A stretch of DNA of 64,000 nucleotides. Origin: Dicaeum eximium. Taxonomy: Eukaryota > Chordata > Aves > Passeriformes > Dicaeidae. This document shows positions 38,701-50,300 of this stretch, one piece after another. The first letter of the stretch is position 1. Every line of letters starts with the position of its first letter. Location of the stretch: positions 117,501 through 181,500 of the forward strand of contig VWZP01007936.1 in assembly GCA_013396995.1 (NCBI GenBank), in the 5' to 3' direction. The notes beneath the pieces are model-generated. The model had not been told where the DNA came from, searched no databases, and worked only from the letters and a program-made list of their open reading frames with translations. A program made the translations under genes and the position numbers.

Positions 38701-41700
38701 ATCTGCCCAGAGTGCAAATATCCCAGTTTTAAATTTTGAACTCAGCCAGTCCAGTCTGACATCAGTCCCTTTTTGCACTGTGGGGCCTGGGACCAGATGC
38801 AAATCCCTGTGTGTATCAATCTTTCCAAAGAGAGACCTCTGATTACTAGTGCTTCCTGCTAAGGTCAGTACACCTCAAAAATCCCATCGTTATTTCATCC
38901 ATCTTAAAGCAGTCTTTTAAATATTAGGGCTGGACAACCAGAATTGAAACCAAAAAGCTGCCTTCTCTTTTGCTCGTAGAATCCGTGGAAATAGCAGAAG
39001 ATAACAAGAAGACATCTCCATTTTTCCTCTTACAAATCTGGAGACAGTTACCATATATACAGCAGGGGATGGGAAATTTTCCATGCTGTCCAGCCTGCTC
39101 CTGCTTCTGCTTTAAGACATGAATTTTCCTGGCACAGAAGTCCAGTCTCATTGCTTGAACCCTCCCGAGAGAGAGGGTCTGATCACAATCAGCAGTGTAG
39201 TCCTGTCTCTACACATTCCCCCCCGTTGATTTATTTATCTGTAGAAGCAGGAGACATTCACCAAAAAAGGAGGATAGAAGTTTCTTTGTATAATACCATT
39301 AAGAGAAAGTTAGATAAAGGTTGATAGGTGGGGGACTAAACTTCAGTTTAAGACCTAAGGCAGAACAATTTAAAATACTTCAGAGAAATTCCCCTTATCC
39401 TAGTACATTCATGAATCAGGAGGCTGCAAACATAGCTTAAAGCTAAATTAATTTCCTCTCTCCTGAGCTTTCTGGGTCTGACGAGTCACAGCCAGAGTAT
39501 GGGTCTTCAAAAAGAGCCCTGTCCTGTGCCAGGACAACACAACCTTACCAGATTTCATCAAGTCAAACTTTAAATCTGCTAAATCCTCCTGATGCTCCTA
39601 AAGACCTTACTAAAGATATATTTGATGTTTTCTACCCTCTTACATTTTTAACGGATAAGGAAAAAGCAGAGGAAAAAAGACAAAAATCAAGACATTATGA
39701 GAACCAAAAATGTAAATGCAACCACTAAAACATGGTTTTTATAAAGTAGTTCTCATAGTTTCTCAGATATGACAAGAAACCTGAGAAAAACTGTTTCATC
39801 TTATGAAGATCCTCTTCAAACATGCTGGCTGTCTCATTCTATACTTCAGTTGTCTTTGATATTTTCCCCCTGCAGTACCAAAACACTCCTGACAAAGTCC
39901 TGAAAGGAGACAAGTACATTCAAATTCTTCTAGGGCTTAAACCCACAGCATTGAAATTACCATGAAATTTTGCCCCTGACTTCAGCCCTGACAAGCAACA
40001 TTCTCAGGCCAAAGGCATGGGGAAAAGCTTTTCCACAACTCTCTTTGCATGCTCACACTCTCCTTAGTCCCAGAGATTTCAGTGTGCTTTTAGAGAACTG
40101 AGGGCATAAATGGGCAACATACTTCACTGTGGATCTATCTGATCTCATGGCTGCTGGAATACAAGTAGGGCATTTTTCTTCTGTTTGTCAGAAAGAAACA
40201 TGATTCTCTGAGAAGGGATGTACTTTCTGCAGGTTGGAGAAGCTCCCAGGAGAAAGGCCTTGGCTATTTCAAGAAAGATTCTCAAGGTCCAGGACCTCAT
40301 CAGCTTTTCTCAATGATTAAATGGAAGAGCCCTTCACCTCTGGATGTCAGGAAGCTGCACCATGTGCAATGCAAAGCCCAGAAGAAGGATGGTCCTGTTC
40401 TAGTCTCCAGGATGAGCCAACGGTTTTCTGAAGAGAACAACTCTTTCTCACAAGTGGGGATCCAGTGGAAAATCTCCCAGCTTTGCAGGAATCCAGTCAT
40501 CTTGAATTTAGATACCTACCCTTGAGAATCCTGAAGAGATGTCCATAATGTCTAAGACTATGAAGCTCTTAATTCCTTGGGCATTATTGCTCCTTGGTTT
40601 TCTGTACCTGAAGCAGCTCACTTGATAAAAGCATCCCCAAGAGACAGCAGAAATACAGCAATTTTCATTCATCTCACTTCCCATTTTACACAAAGTAACT
40701 GGGAGCAGAGCAAGTGGACCATATGGACCAGGGCTTGCTAACTCATTTCTCAGTGGTAATATGAAGGTGAAGTCTGAGGGGCAGTTTATAATTTTTCTGT
40801 CAGAGCTCCAGAGATTACACACTCTCCACATCAGCATCTACAAGAACAGCTTGGTATTTCCGGAAACCAAGCAATCTGTCTTTATTAAAGAGGTCCACAC
40901 ACTTTCTCTCATCCTCTATGGATGCAGGACATTTTACCAGCACCTTGTAGACATGGACATAGCTGGGGTCAGGGCATGCTCTGTAACTGAACCATTTAAC
41001 TGCAAACCCATCGCCTCAATGGACAAGGTCACAAATGCAATACTTACAAGGAGAAAACACTAAATGCCCAGGGAATCTGATGATCAAAAAACCTTGGAAA
41101 TCACATTTTGTTTTTTTAAGATATTCCCACATTTCAATTGTGAGAGCATTAGAGTATCCCAACAAGGAAATTTTGCACTTGTGTTTACTAAAGGACTGTT
41201 ACACAGTATTTGAGTTTCCTTTCCTTCCTTATGACATGTCTTTGGGTCCCACCATATGAATCACAGGTTAATCCCTGTTAAAGGACCTTTCGGCACCTTC
41301 ACATAGGACTCCAAGAGAAAAAACACTCTCCTCACAACAGCTATTTTCCCCACAAAATCATGACATCTGAAGGTTTTTTCACCTAGAAAGAGCAAAGTGA
41401 GCCTCCCAGCCTATTACCATCCTTCTGACTACCAGCACATAGCTTAGGGAAGGCTTTCCATTGGGAAAAGTGTTTACAGGTACCTGGCCTCTCATCAGCG
41501 TCTCTCTTCTGAGTCTCTCTCTTAAACCTTCCCAGAGATACCTAAGCCCAAAGGAACTGAAGCATCAGTTGGCTGGCATGGAAGAATTCAAGGGATTGAG
41601 GGTTGATGCATTAACCCTTCTAAGAAAAGGTATACAAACAAGAGAAGGTCCTGCTTTTATCCTACAAGTAGTCATATAGTAATTCTATTCTTTCTCTGAG

Positions 41701-42639
41701 AGACAGAGGTCCTTCTGTGATGTTCCAGCAGGCAGAGGGGTAGAGAGCAGCCTTTAAATCCATTCTTGTGGCAGACATCAAGGGAGTGTGTGGGCTCAAG
41801 GACCCTCAGTTCAAAGTGACAGCAAACTCTCAGATTTTCTAAAATCCCCCCCAGGACATGCTCATTCTCCTGCTGAATTGTGCTGGGAGTCCTGTTCCCC
41901 AAAGAAAGTTGTCCTTCCTGTTATAACCTGGAGAGTAAGGAACAGAACTGGGTCTTAATGAGTAGGAAAGTCGGGGATCTTCAAGTCCCAGCACTTAAAA
42001 TTGCCCACTGCAAAGAGATTTCAGCAGATCAGTCAGCAGAGAAATTTGCCACTGTCATAAGCAAAGGATCGCAACTTCAGTTTGCAGTGAGGTGGTAGGA
42101 GTACTCTTAAAAAATTATTTGAAAGACAAAAGGATTTTACTTCTTCTGACCTACTTGAGCAACATGACAGAAACATGTTTTTGAGAAGATAAATGGGCAA
42201 ATTTTGTGTTCTGTCATCCTCCTCCACATTTCATCTGCAGAGTCTATTTTGGAAACCCTTGGGACAGAGACCACAACTGAAAGAAGCAGGACTCTGTCCA
42301 CCAACATCTGAAATCCAAACTGCCATGGTTCAATTCCCAGCAAGGTTCTATTGGGCCAAGAAATCATGAAATTGAGGCAGCAAATAAACCATCATATTGT
42401 ATTTTGTAAATCCTAGCTCTCCAAAATGTGCCAATCTTAGCTTGTGAAAAGAGTTGTGTTTAAGGAGGTTGTGTGGTTGTTTATTAGACAGATGAGTGGA
42501 GAAGAAAGAAGAGGGATTATTCAACCCCAGATTATTTTTTTACAACAAAGGTGGAGGTTAGGGAAAGGACAAAAGGACAAAATAGACAAAAATAATCAAA
42601 TTTGGAAGAAAGGATGCAAATTAAGCAGGCTTGGAAGGA

Positions 42640-43400
42640 GTTAGTAAAGCACAAGCAAGACACAGAGACTAAAGTTAATTACTTTTGACATGATCAGATC
42701 ATCTGGTTGCATTTCAGGCTGGGTGCACTCTGGGCCGGCCAGCATGAATGGCGAGGAAAAAGAAAGTAACTCTCCCCTCAAGGTCCCTTTGCCAAGTCTG
42801 GGCTGTGTGCTCTGTCCGAGATCCCTCTTTCTTTGCGCAGAGAGAGAGAGGGGGAGAGGAGAGAGAAACACAGTTAACCACCTGTCAGGGCTGAGGACAC
42901 AATAAGGCAGCCCCCAAAAGAGCTTTTCATGCATGCGTAATATATTTGTTCAGCTATTCACTTAATGAAGCTGATAAATGTGATGCAAAACAATAGTCAA
43001 GTTAATCTATTTAGTAAAATGTTTTGAGACTCTCAGGCGATGTTAAGGAGGGTTGTGTGCTCGGGGACATTTTCATTTCAATACACTCATCTCTCCCCTC
43101 TTAGGGGGGTTTCAAGCAACCTATGTGAATATAATTTCTTATAAATGTGTCTTTAATGGGTTTAATTCACCCTTGCCAGCTGTTTTTTTAGCTATTTTGT
43201 AAGAGCAAAACAAACGTGCCAGGCTTGGAAAGCTAGTTAAAATTAGTTTCGGTCACTGGGGCCAAGCTATATTTCCTGCAAACCATCTGCTTGATTGGCA
43301 CAATAGAAGGATTTTCAAGAAAAGGGGGGATCTAGAAGAGCTTTGAACGAACCAACAGTTACTGTTCCTTGTGCTTGAATTCTAAAGGTGAAGACTTAGG
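42640..43400. promoter_or_regulatory. Possible DBX1 upstream enhancer
   Basis: Non-repetitive AT-rich sequence with many developmental-factor cores: AAAGTTAATTAC (42673), GTTAATCTATTTAG (about 43000), TTTAATGGG and TTTAATTC (about 43155), TTAAAATTAG (about 43236) and CAGCTG (43179). A GA-rich microsatellite at 42841-42868 interrupts it. The word density is seen; enhancer function and conservation are inferred and unchecked. Confidence 0.3.
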
Positions 43401-43409
43401 TGTTTTAAT

Positions 43410-43517
43410 ACAGCTTCGCCCCCGCAGCTTCCATTCAAGCTGCCGGCGTGGTCGATAAGCATCGTTAGGGGCCGGGAACAGCAGGGACGGAGCATCCCTC
43501 CCCCTCTCCGGCGGGGG

Positions 43518-43568
<51 letters not shown>

Positions 43569-43574
43569 GGGGGG

Positions 43575-43607
<33 letters not shown>

Positions 43608-44045
43608 TTGGGAGGGTGGGAAATAAGAAAACAAGCTAAAAAGCTAAAAGGCGCGCACACACTTTTGCACCGCAGCTTTCGGGAGGAAGAAGCGGGCATT
43701 GTGGGCTCCGGGGTGCGGATTTGAGCTCGGCTGGTCTCTTGTGGAGCGGCTCCCGGCTTGGGGAGCGAGAGACGAGCAGTTCGGCTTCCACCTGGCTGCG
43801 GGAAGCGGTCTGGCAGGGGCAGGGGCTGTCCCGCGGAGGGTGTCCCGCGTGGGGCCGCGCCGTGGCGGTGATTGAGACGTCCGTCTCCCGGGGCCGGGGA
43901 TGCGGGAGAGCGATGGGGCTCCGAGCGCGGCTCCGAGCCGCCGGGGGGGGCGCCGGCCCCGGCCCTGCCCAGCCCTTTGGTCTCCGGATTTGAAGTGCTG
44001 GCTCTCCCAATTTCATGCGGATTACCAGCCTCGAACCGGGACACA
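43410..44045. promoter_or_regulatory. CpG island upstream of DBX1 (no recognised exon)
   Basis: Dense CpG and GC-rich sequence (for example GCCGGCGTGGTCG, GGGGCCGCGCCGTGGCGG) contrasts with the AT-rich flanks. It lies 3-3.5 kb upstream of the DBX1 start and is interrupted by the purine tract. The long reading frames on either strand are low-complexity and match nothing I recognise. Candidate roles are an alternative or divergent non-coding promoter or a Polycomb-bound island. Confidence 0.65.
43518..43604. repeat. Homopurine tract A43-G14-A30
   Basis: 43 A (43518-43560), 14 G (43561-43574) and 30 A (43575-43604) follow GGCGGGGG, inside a CpG island upstream of DBX1. Long pure runs of this kind are prone to polymerase slippage and sequencing error, so exact lengths may be unreliable. 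Reading frames here give poly-Phe/poly-Pro and are artefacts. Confidence 0.95.
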
Positions 44046-44089
44046 CGCAGCTTCAACCCTCACCTCCCCCTCCCTACCCCTCACCCGCA

Positions 44090-44163
44090 GTTTTGGTTTT
44101 TTGGGGGTTTTTTTTGTTTTGTTTTTGGTTTTGTTTTTTGTTTTTTGGTTTTTTTTTTTTTTA
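44090..44163. repeat. T/G-rich low-complexity run
   Basis: TTTTGG, TTTTGTTTTG and TTTTTTGG words, ending in a 14-base T run. Simple sequence between the two CpG islands. Confidence 0.85.
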
Positions 44164-44679
44164 ATGTGACAAAGACAGTGAGTGACTTTTAAGAAATAAA
44201 TTTGAAGATAACGACATTAAAGTGAATGGCAGGAAACACAAAACTGCCCGAGCATAGGTCAAACGGCATTAGTCACAGGTTTTATCCTGAGACATTAGAA
44301 TTCCCTTTCTCTTAAATGATCACTGCCTTTGAAAAAAAACTTCCAAAGGAGATCTCTTAAAATAAGATCCTTTCGTCTGATTTCTTGGTTTCTTATGGTC
44401 TATCTTCCCTTTCAATAGATGTCTAGTCTCTTTTGCCGTGGTGCTTAAGGAATTCTTTATGAGTGTGCTCAGACGCATCACAAGGAACCGGGTCCACGCG
44501 TGCCCCAGCATGCGTTTGACCCAACCTTCCAGAAGATGTCAGCCCTTCTTTTTTAAAACCAGAGAAATTAGCAGCAGTTGGTCTATAGCGAGACAAAATG
44601 CCCCCAATGTATATGTAAAGAAAGGAGTAAATCATCTCAAAGGAAACGTATAATGACTGCAAAAAACGAAGTGTTCTCG

Positions 44680-45060
44680 AACAGCGCGGGCGGAGCTCAT
44701 TTGGGAAACGCCGGAATCGGGGGGCGGCTGCGAGAGGGGCAGGGAGCAGGGGACAGAGATGGGATCGGGATCTGGCGGGGTGCCAGATAATTATTTTATT
44801 GGGAAAGCTCCGTTTGCTTTTTCCGCTCGCTACTGTCCCGCTCGCAACGCTGCGCAGATACGGGGCTTGAGGTAACCCTGGAGCGCCCTGGGTGGGGGCG
44901 AGGGAAGAGCTGAGCCCGGAGCAGGGCGGGGCAGCCCTCGCTCCCCCCAGCACCCCCGACACCGCGGAGCCTGGATGGGGGCGAGGGGCAGGTGGCGCGA
45001 CCCGTCCGCGCGGGTCCCCGAGCCCCCTACGCTCTGCCCACGCCTTCCTTCCCTTTTTTC
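44680..45060. promoter_or_regulatory. Second CpG island upstream of DBX1
   Basis: CpG-dense segment (GAACAGCGCGGGCGGAG, CACCGCGGAGCC, CGCGACCCGTCCGCGCGG) about 2 kb before the DBX1 start. No splice-supported exon or known protein is visible. It is separated from the first island by a T/G-rich run and AT-rich DNA. Confidence 0.6.
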
Positions 45061-46745
45061 TTTACCTGCTAAGCATCAAGACCAACAAAACTGGGGGGAG
45101 GGGGAAAAACTCCAGCGAGGTTTTATTTCAAAGTGAAGCTTTCAGACGGCAGACCTTCCAAGTCAGGTCTGCAGGCGCTCGTCTGTTGGGGGCCGGCGAA
45201 CAACACCGGGAAAGCTTGTCAGGATCATACAGTTTCCAGGGCTGATTCCGTCCTCTCCAATAAATAACTTTTTGATTTGAATCAAGGGAGAGGTTTAGCA
45301 GACTTTCTTTCTTCCCTAATGTGATATAAATCGCAGATGCACTTTTACTGAATGGTTAAAGCATCGACATGGAGATAATCAACACAAAACGTCCGGACAA
45401 AAACCATCGAGAGAAATAAAGCTGGTTAATAAGATTTTTGAAAAAGCTTTGTGTTAAAAAGTAAAAAGGGAAAACAGCTGAAGGTGACAGTTAGTTCATG
45501 GTTAATAGGATAAAGGCTGCATGGTTGAGCTGCACACTTCTGCTTGCAAAGGTTCAGACACACCAAAGGGCTGAATAGGGTGCTTTTAAAACATAGGACA
45601 TTTAACACATCTGTTATACTCTTTAACAGAGAAATCAGGTAAAACCACTCTAAATAGTCGCTTTCATCACCCACCTCCAAAGGAAACGAACTACACTTGC
45701 GCCTATTTCCATATTTGCTACCACAAACAAGACCTCTCTGCCAGAAAAATCCCTATTTACTACTTTCCCGTTAGACGATGTCATTTGTCCCTCGCACCAA
45801 AGTTAGGGGACTCCGGGCTCTGTCGCACTGAGCAACACACCTTCAGAAATCCCGCACACACGCGCAGATAAAAAGCGAGATCAGGTGAATTTGGCTGCTT
45901 CGAGCCATCGACACCGACACAGCTCAGAGTAGCTCGGACAACTTCAGCCAAAAGGATCCAAATGCTACAAAGTTGTCTTCATTTTCACAGCTGGAGGGTA
46001 GCGATTCCCACTATTTTCAACATAGATAAGCTACAGAGGAGCAATAGACTGAGAACCCCGAAGGGGTTGCTCTGGTCCCACAAAGCCGTCCAGATCTCTC
46101 CTGTGTGCAGTACTCAGACATTGTGGGAGCAGAGTTCTCACCGGCCACATCAAGGCTCACATTTCGGTCTGGGCAAACCTCTCGCCTGAGCACAAGTACA
46201 CGAGACTTTTACGAAGCTCGGATCTCTAAAGGAGCGGTTGACACCGCAAATATGCCTTATTCCGGACCTTTGATGTGCAGATAGAAAACCAATCCCATCT
46301 ACACGCACTAATTCTGCCTCATACTAATAGCAGGAGCAGAATATGTTCAAATCACGGTGGAATCCACTCTCGAAACGTGTTTCACCCTCAACAAATCTGA
46401 GTTCCACGTTTTCTAATTTGTATTTTCAAATCCACAAAACCTGTGCTTTTTTGAGAGTCCGCAGATAAGTTTATATGAATATTTATTGATTTATTTCCTA
46501 AACTCAGCAGGGGAGAGGCAAATAAATTTAGTGCTTTCTTTAAATAATTCCCTTTCTACGAGGCAAGATGTCATTTGAAACTTTTAAATAGGCATTTAAT
46601 TAGCCTGTGTGTGTTGCCTCTGAACAAAACCCTGCTGGGAGCCTTTGGAGCGCTGTATTCCAAAGAGGCGGTCAATATGCAAAATTGATGACTACACTTT
46701 CTTTGTGGCGGAGCCATTGTGCACCGGTTGCTTATGAAGTCTAAT
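45061..46745. promoter_or_regulatory. DBX1 5' flanking region
   Basis: Single-copy DNA of intermediate GC directly upstream of the promoter, with no repeat or exon recognised. Motif-bearing stretches include CATTTAATTAGCCTG (about 46592) and TATGCAAAATTGATG (about 46676). Lack of transposon insertions so close to a CR1- and LTR-rich spacer suggests constraint. Confidence 0.35.
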
Positions 46746-46885
46746 CCAATCATAAATTGCAGCCCCGGACCAATGGAGAAGCCTGGAGCTCGCCCTGAAT
46801 GAAGCTCAAGTGGAGAACTTTGTTGAACTCCATTGTTGGGGCTGTCACTTTTGAAAGAACCTCAGCGGGGCTGACGACTATAAAA
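46746..46885 (+). promoter_or_regulatory. DBX1: DBX1 proximal promoter: two CCAAT boxes and a TATA box
   Basis: CCAAT occurs at 46746-46750 and 46770-46774, and TATAAAA at 46879-46885. If the TATA box is used, transcription would start near 46905-46915, giving a 5'UTR of about 125 nt before the ATG at 47036. An octamer-like ATGCAAAA lies upstream at about 46677. The motif positions are seen directly; promoter activity and the start site are inferred. Confidence 0.6.
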
Positions 46886-47035
46886 CCCATGGTCCAGGAG
46901 GAAAGGGTAGAGAGAACTCCGCCAGACTCGCTGGCTGGATCTTTACTAACCCAGGTTTGCAAAGCAGAAAACAAAAGCAAACAAACAAACAAGCAGGCGA
47001 GCGGCCCCAGCCCGGCTCCCCAGACGGCCCCTGCG

Positions 47036-47387
47036 ATGATGTTCCCCAGCCTCATCGCCCCTCCAGCTGTCTACCCCAGTCTTCTCCGGCCGACTCCCAC
47101 CCTCACCTTGCCTCAGTCGCTGCAGTCGGCTTTTTCCAGCCATTCCAGCTTCCTGGTGGAAGATCTGATCCGGATCAGCAGGCCTACCAGCTACCTGCCC
47201 AGGACTGCCCCCCCGCCGAGCATGTCCCCCCCAACCTCGGCGGCCAGGACGGACTCGGGGACGCCGGAGCTCCCCAGCTCCACCACCGCCGGCTCCAGGA
47301 GGATCTGTTTGCCACAGACTTCCAGCAGCGACTCCACTTTCCTGAAGTTTGGAGTCAACGCCATCCTCTCCTCCACGCCCCGGCCTG
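47036..47387 (+). CDS. DBX1: DBX1 coding exon 1
   Basis: Encodes residues 1-117 plus the first base of codon 118. Two consecutive ATGs (47036 and 47039) give the MMFP start known for DBX1. The exon contains the proline/serine-rich N-terminus, including LLRPTPTLTLPQSLQSAF and the eh1-like FLVEDLIRI. The donor is CTG|GTAAGT. The reading frame stays open upstream to an ATG at 46799, but that ATG lies 5' of the TATA box and is not chosen. Confidence 0.96.
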
Positions 47388-50300
47388 GTAAGTGGGGGAC
47401 AGCCCGAGCTGCCGCCGGCCACGGCTCCGGGCGCTGGGGACACACCGCCCGCAGGAGGGGGGTGACGGCCGAGGGGCAGCGCAAGGAGCCGGTTTAGGAA
47501 AGGGAGGGAGGACCCAGTCCCGAGCTGCAGAGCCCTCCGGCAGCGCTCGGATTTCAAGGGCGAGTGGCAGCCCTGCCGGCGGCCGGTCCCGCTCCGCCGG
47601 AGGACGGACAGGAGGAGAAGGCGGAGGGAGGGGTCCCAGAGACGAGAGGTTCCCCCGGCCGCGTCTTCTGGCTGACCCTGCTCTCACGGGTGCCGCTTTG
47701 CTGGCAAAACCAGCTAAAGTGCCGCTTTCCCTCGTCCGTTCTTGTCTGGCTCTTTTATTATTCTTTTAAAAGTAAGAAAAAAATTTATTTTATTTTTATT
47801 TTAAAAGTACCACAGCGTTGGTCTCCAGACCGAATGACAGAACTCAGCCTTGCCGTCAGTCGAGTCCAACTGGCGGTTACCCTCCGATTAATTTGATTTT
47901 ATTTATTTACTAGAAACCTCTCCTGCGTTGCTTCAGAGCGTCCCGCCAAAGACTTTCTCCTTTCCGTACTTTGAAGGATCCTTCCAGCCCTTTCTCAGAT
48001 CTTCCTATTTCCCAGGTCGGTGTTTAAAAGTGTCCCTGTGTGCGGGCGGGCCCCTCTGCCGGCACAGCCCGGTGATTTCTTCCCGTCCCTGCGTTCCCCC
48101 CGGCGGGGTTATGCTGCAGTTCAGAGGTTGGAGGGAGTACAACATTCAAGCATCAGTCGCGCCAATTTGCTGCCCGATTTAGCACAGGCAGTGACTGCCT
48201 GACATTCCCTGCCCGCTCCCCCTGCTGATCCGCAAATTAGCCGGGATTGTCACGGTCCCGAGACGAGGCGGGTCCCCGCTCCCTCCCTTGCCTCCCTCCT
48301 GCCCGGCAGCGGGATGTTTCAGCACCACGAGGAGCGGTCAGTTCCCGCCCCCCGCGCTCCGCGCCCGCGCAGGGACGGAGCCTGTGGGTGTCCCCCAAAC
48401 CTTTCCGCGTTACGGGCGGACCCAGCGCGCTGCGGGAGCGGCGTGACTGCGCTGCTCCACCTCCGCCGCGTCCTTACCCTCTGCTCCATTACCTCCGCCG
48501 CCTACTAACCCTTCCCTCCTCCACCTTCCCTGTTACACCGTCAAACACCACGGGAAAGGCGAGAAAGCAGGCCACGGAGCTGTGATTTTTACAGCACCAA
48601 AGTATTATGATGCTGAGAGAACAACTTAAAAAAACCCCGAAATCTAATTACACAAACGGGCTATGAATTTAAAAAGAAAACAGGGAAAGGGAGAGAGAGA
48701 GAAAAAAAAATAACTCAAGCTCTTCTATTCATCCTCTGGATAATGGAATTTGCTTCCTTTCTCCAGCATGTGAATAGCCTAACAAAAACAACTTGAGCTT
48801 TATAAATAGCTTTTCATGTCCATTTAATGAAAATGATTTGGGGAAAGAGACGATTGTGCCATCAGTATTCTCTCGAGGAGCCTGGCATGCCGTTGTGTTT
48901 AGTTTGAAAGTGTAAATCTCTTTTGTTCCAATAATATATGGCGTTAGCTGCTTGTCCTCAGTCTTTTTCTGTTAGTTCATTACTACACAATTACCATTCA
49001 CGCTTCATTAGCATCTCTGTCTCTCCTGGGGAGGTTTCCCCTCTCCGTTTTTTTTTTAAGGCGAAACTCTGCCCTTTTTTATCACACTAATGCCATTGGG
49101 AACCAGGCAGTGTGCTAATTAGCTGCTACTTTTCATGTCTTCGAATTGAATTCTCCAACTTTAGAGTTGGGGGAGGGAGAAAGAAGAGATTATTATAAAA
49201 AGATGAATACTGACTGATCAAAACTGCATCTGAAGAGGAGCGGTTTTGTTCAGACTCAGAAAAGTCCTCATTTTCATCTCCAGCATAATAAAGCATCTGA
49301 AATGATAAAAGCATCTGAAAAAAAAATCAAATACTTCTGAGTGGGAAGGAGAGCTTTTTTATTATACCTCTATATTAGCTGGTACGCCTTGCTTTGCCTT
49401 TTCAGGCCGGGGACCTTTGAATCTCCCAACAAAACCGGCCACCATTGACCCATTTTCCACATTTGACTTGATAGATCTAATCCCGGCGATCACTGCCTGA
49501 AAAGGGGACGGTTGGTTAAGCCTAAAGCTCCTTTTCACGGCCCCAGGTTGATGAGTGCCCGCCCGAAGGGCAGGGAGGGATGGAGGGGGCCGGTCCCGCT
49601 CTGCTCAGTCCCGTGTGTCCCTCCCACAGCTGCCTCCGCCGTGGTCCCCATCCCTGGCACCTTCTCCTGGCCGCTGGCTGCCCGGGGCAAGCCCCGCCGG
49701 GGAATGCTGCGCCGCGCCGTCTTCTCCGACGTGCAGCGCAAAGCTCTGGAGAAGATGTTCCAGAAGCAGAAGTACATCAGCAAACCCGACAGGAAGAAGC
49801 TGGCGGCCAAGCTGGGCCTCAAGGACTCACAGGTGAGAGGGGCACCAGGTGGGGGGAGGGCAAAGGGTGTGTGGGGAGCCAAGATCCCACGCTCCCGAGG
49901 GACAGCTTGAGAGAAGCAGGGGAGAACGGGATGGGAGTGGGGAGAACACCCAAAGCAAGTTACAGAGCCAATAATGTCACAATTCCCAGATGGGAACCCC
50001 TTCGCATTCTGTAAGTAAGATCACAGCCTGATTGCCCCTGAGCTCTCTCCTAGATCTCCAAAGATCAGATTTTGTGGCTCCAGTTAGCTTTAGTATGGAC
50101 ATGTGCAGGGTTTTGAGAGTGCAGCCAAAACCACCTTTTCTGGTCCCTGTTTCACTGAACCATTTCACTTCTTTGTTGCTTTGTCTGCTAGGTGAAGATC
50201 TGGTTCCAGAACAGGAGGATGAAATGGAGGAACTCCAAAGAAAGAGAGCTCCTCTCTTCTGGTGGCTGCAGAGAACAGACCCTACCCACCAAGTTCAACC

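Larger units (their letters stand above)
24031..42639. other. Gene-free flank upstream of DBX1
   Basis: About 18.6 kb with no supported exon on either strand; reading frames rarely exceed 100 residues and have no domain signature. It is AT-rich with few CpGs. Small features are the GATATA run (27725), an A-run at 28493-28504, a C8 run at 30494, the palindrome at 32703 and one undetermined base (n) at 37833. Confidence 0.65.
46960..48520. promoter_or_regulatory. CpG-rich region over DBX1 exons 1-2
   Basis: From about 46970 to 47700 and again from about 48020 to 48520 the sequence becomes GC-rich with frequent CpG, unlike the CpG-poor DNA of the first 42 kb. It covers the 5'UTR, exon 1, intron 1 and the start of intron 2. 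A CpG island over the 5' end is usual for a developmental homeobox gene and fits Polycomb-type control (inference). Confidence 0.7.

Noticed and set aside
43382..44056. 224-residue minus-strand reading frame with poly-Phe and poly-Pro
   Set aside because: The length comes from the A/G homopurine tract and a GC-rich CpG island. There is no recognisable domain or splice context.
44423..44962. 179-residue minus-strand reading frame
   Set aside because: It lies in a CpG island, where stop codons are rare. No family resemblance, and it overlaps equally plausible frames.
46946..47557. 203-residue minus-strand frame opposite DBX1 exon 1
   Set aside because: It is a shadow of the GC-rich DBX1 exon on the other strand.
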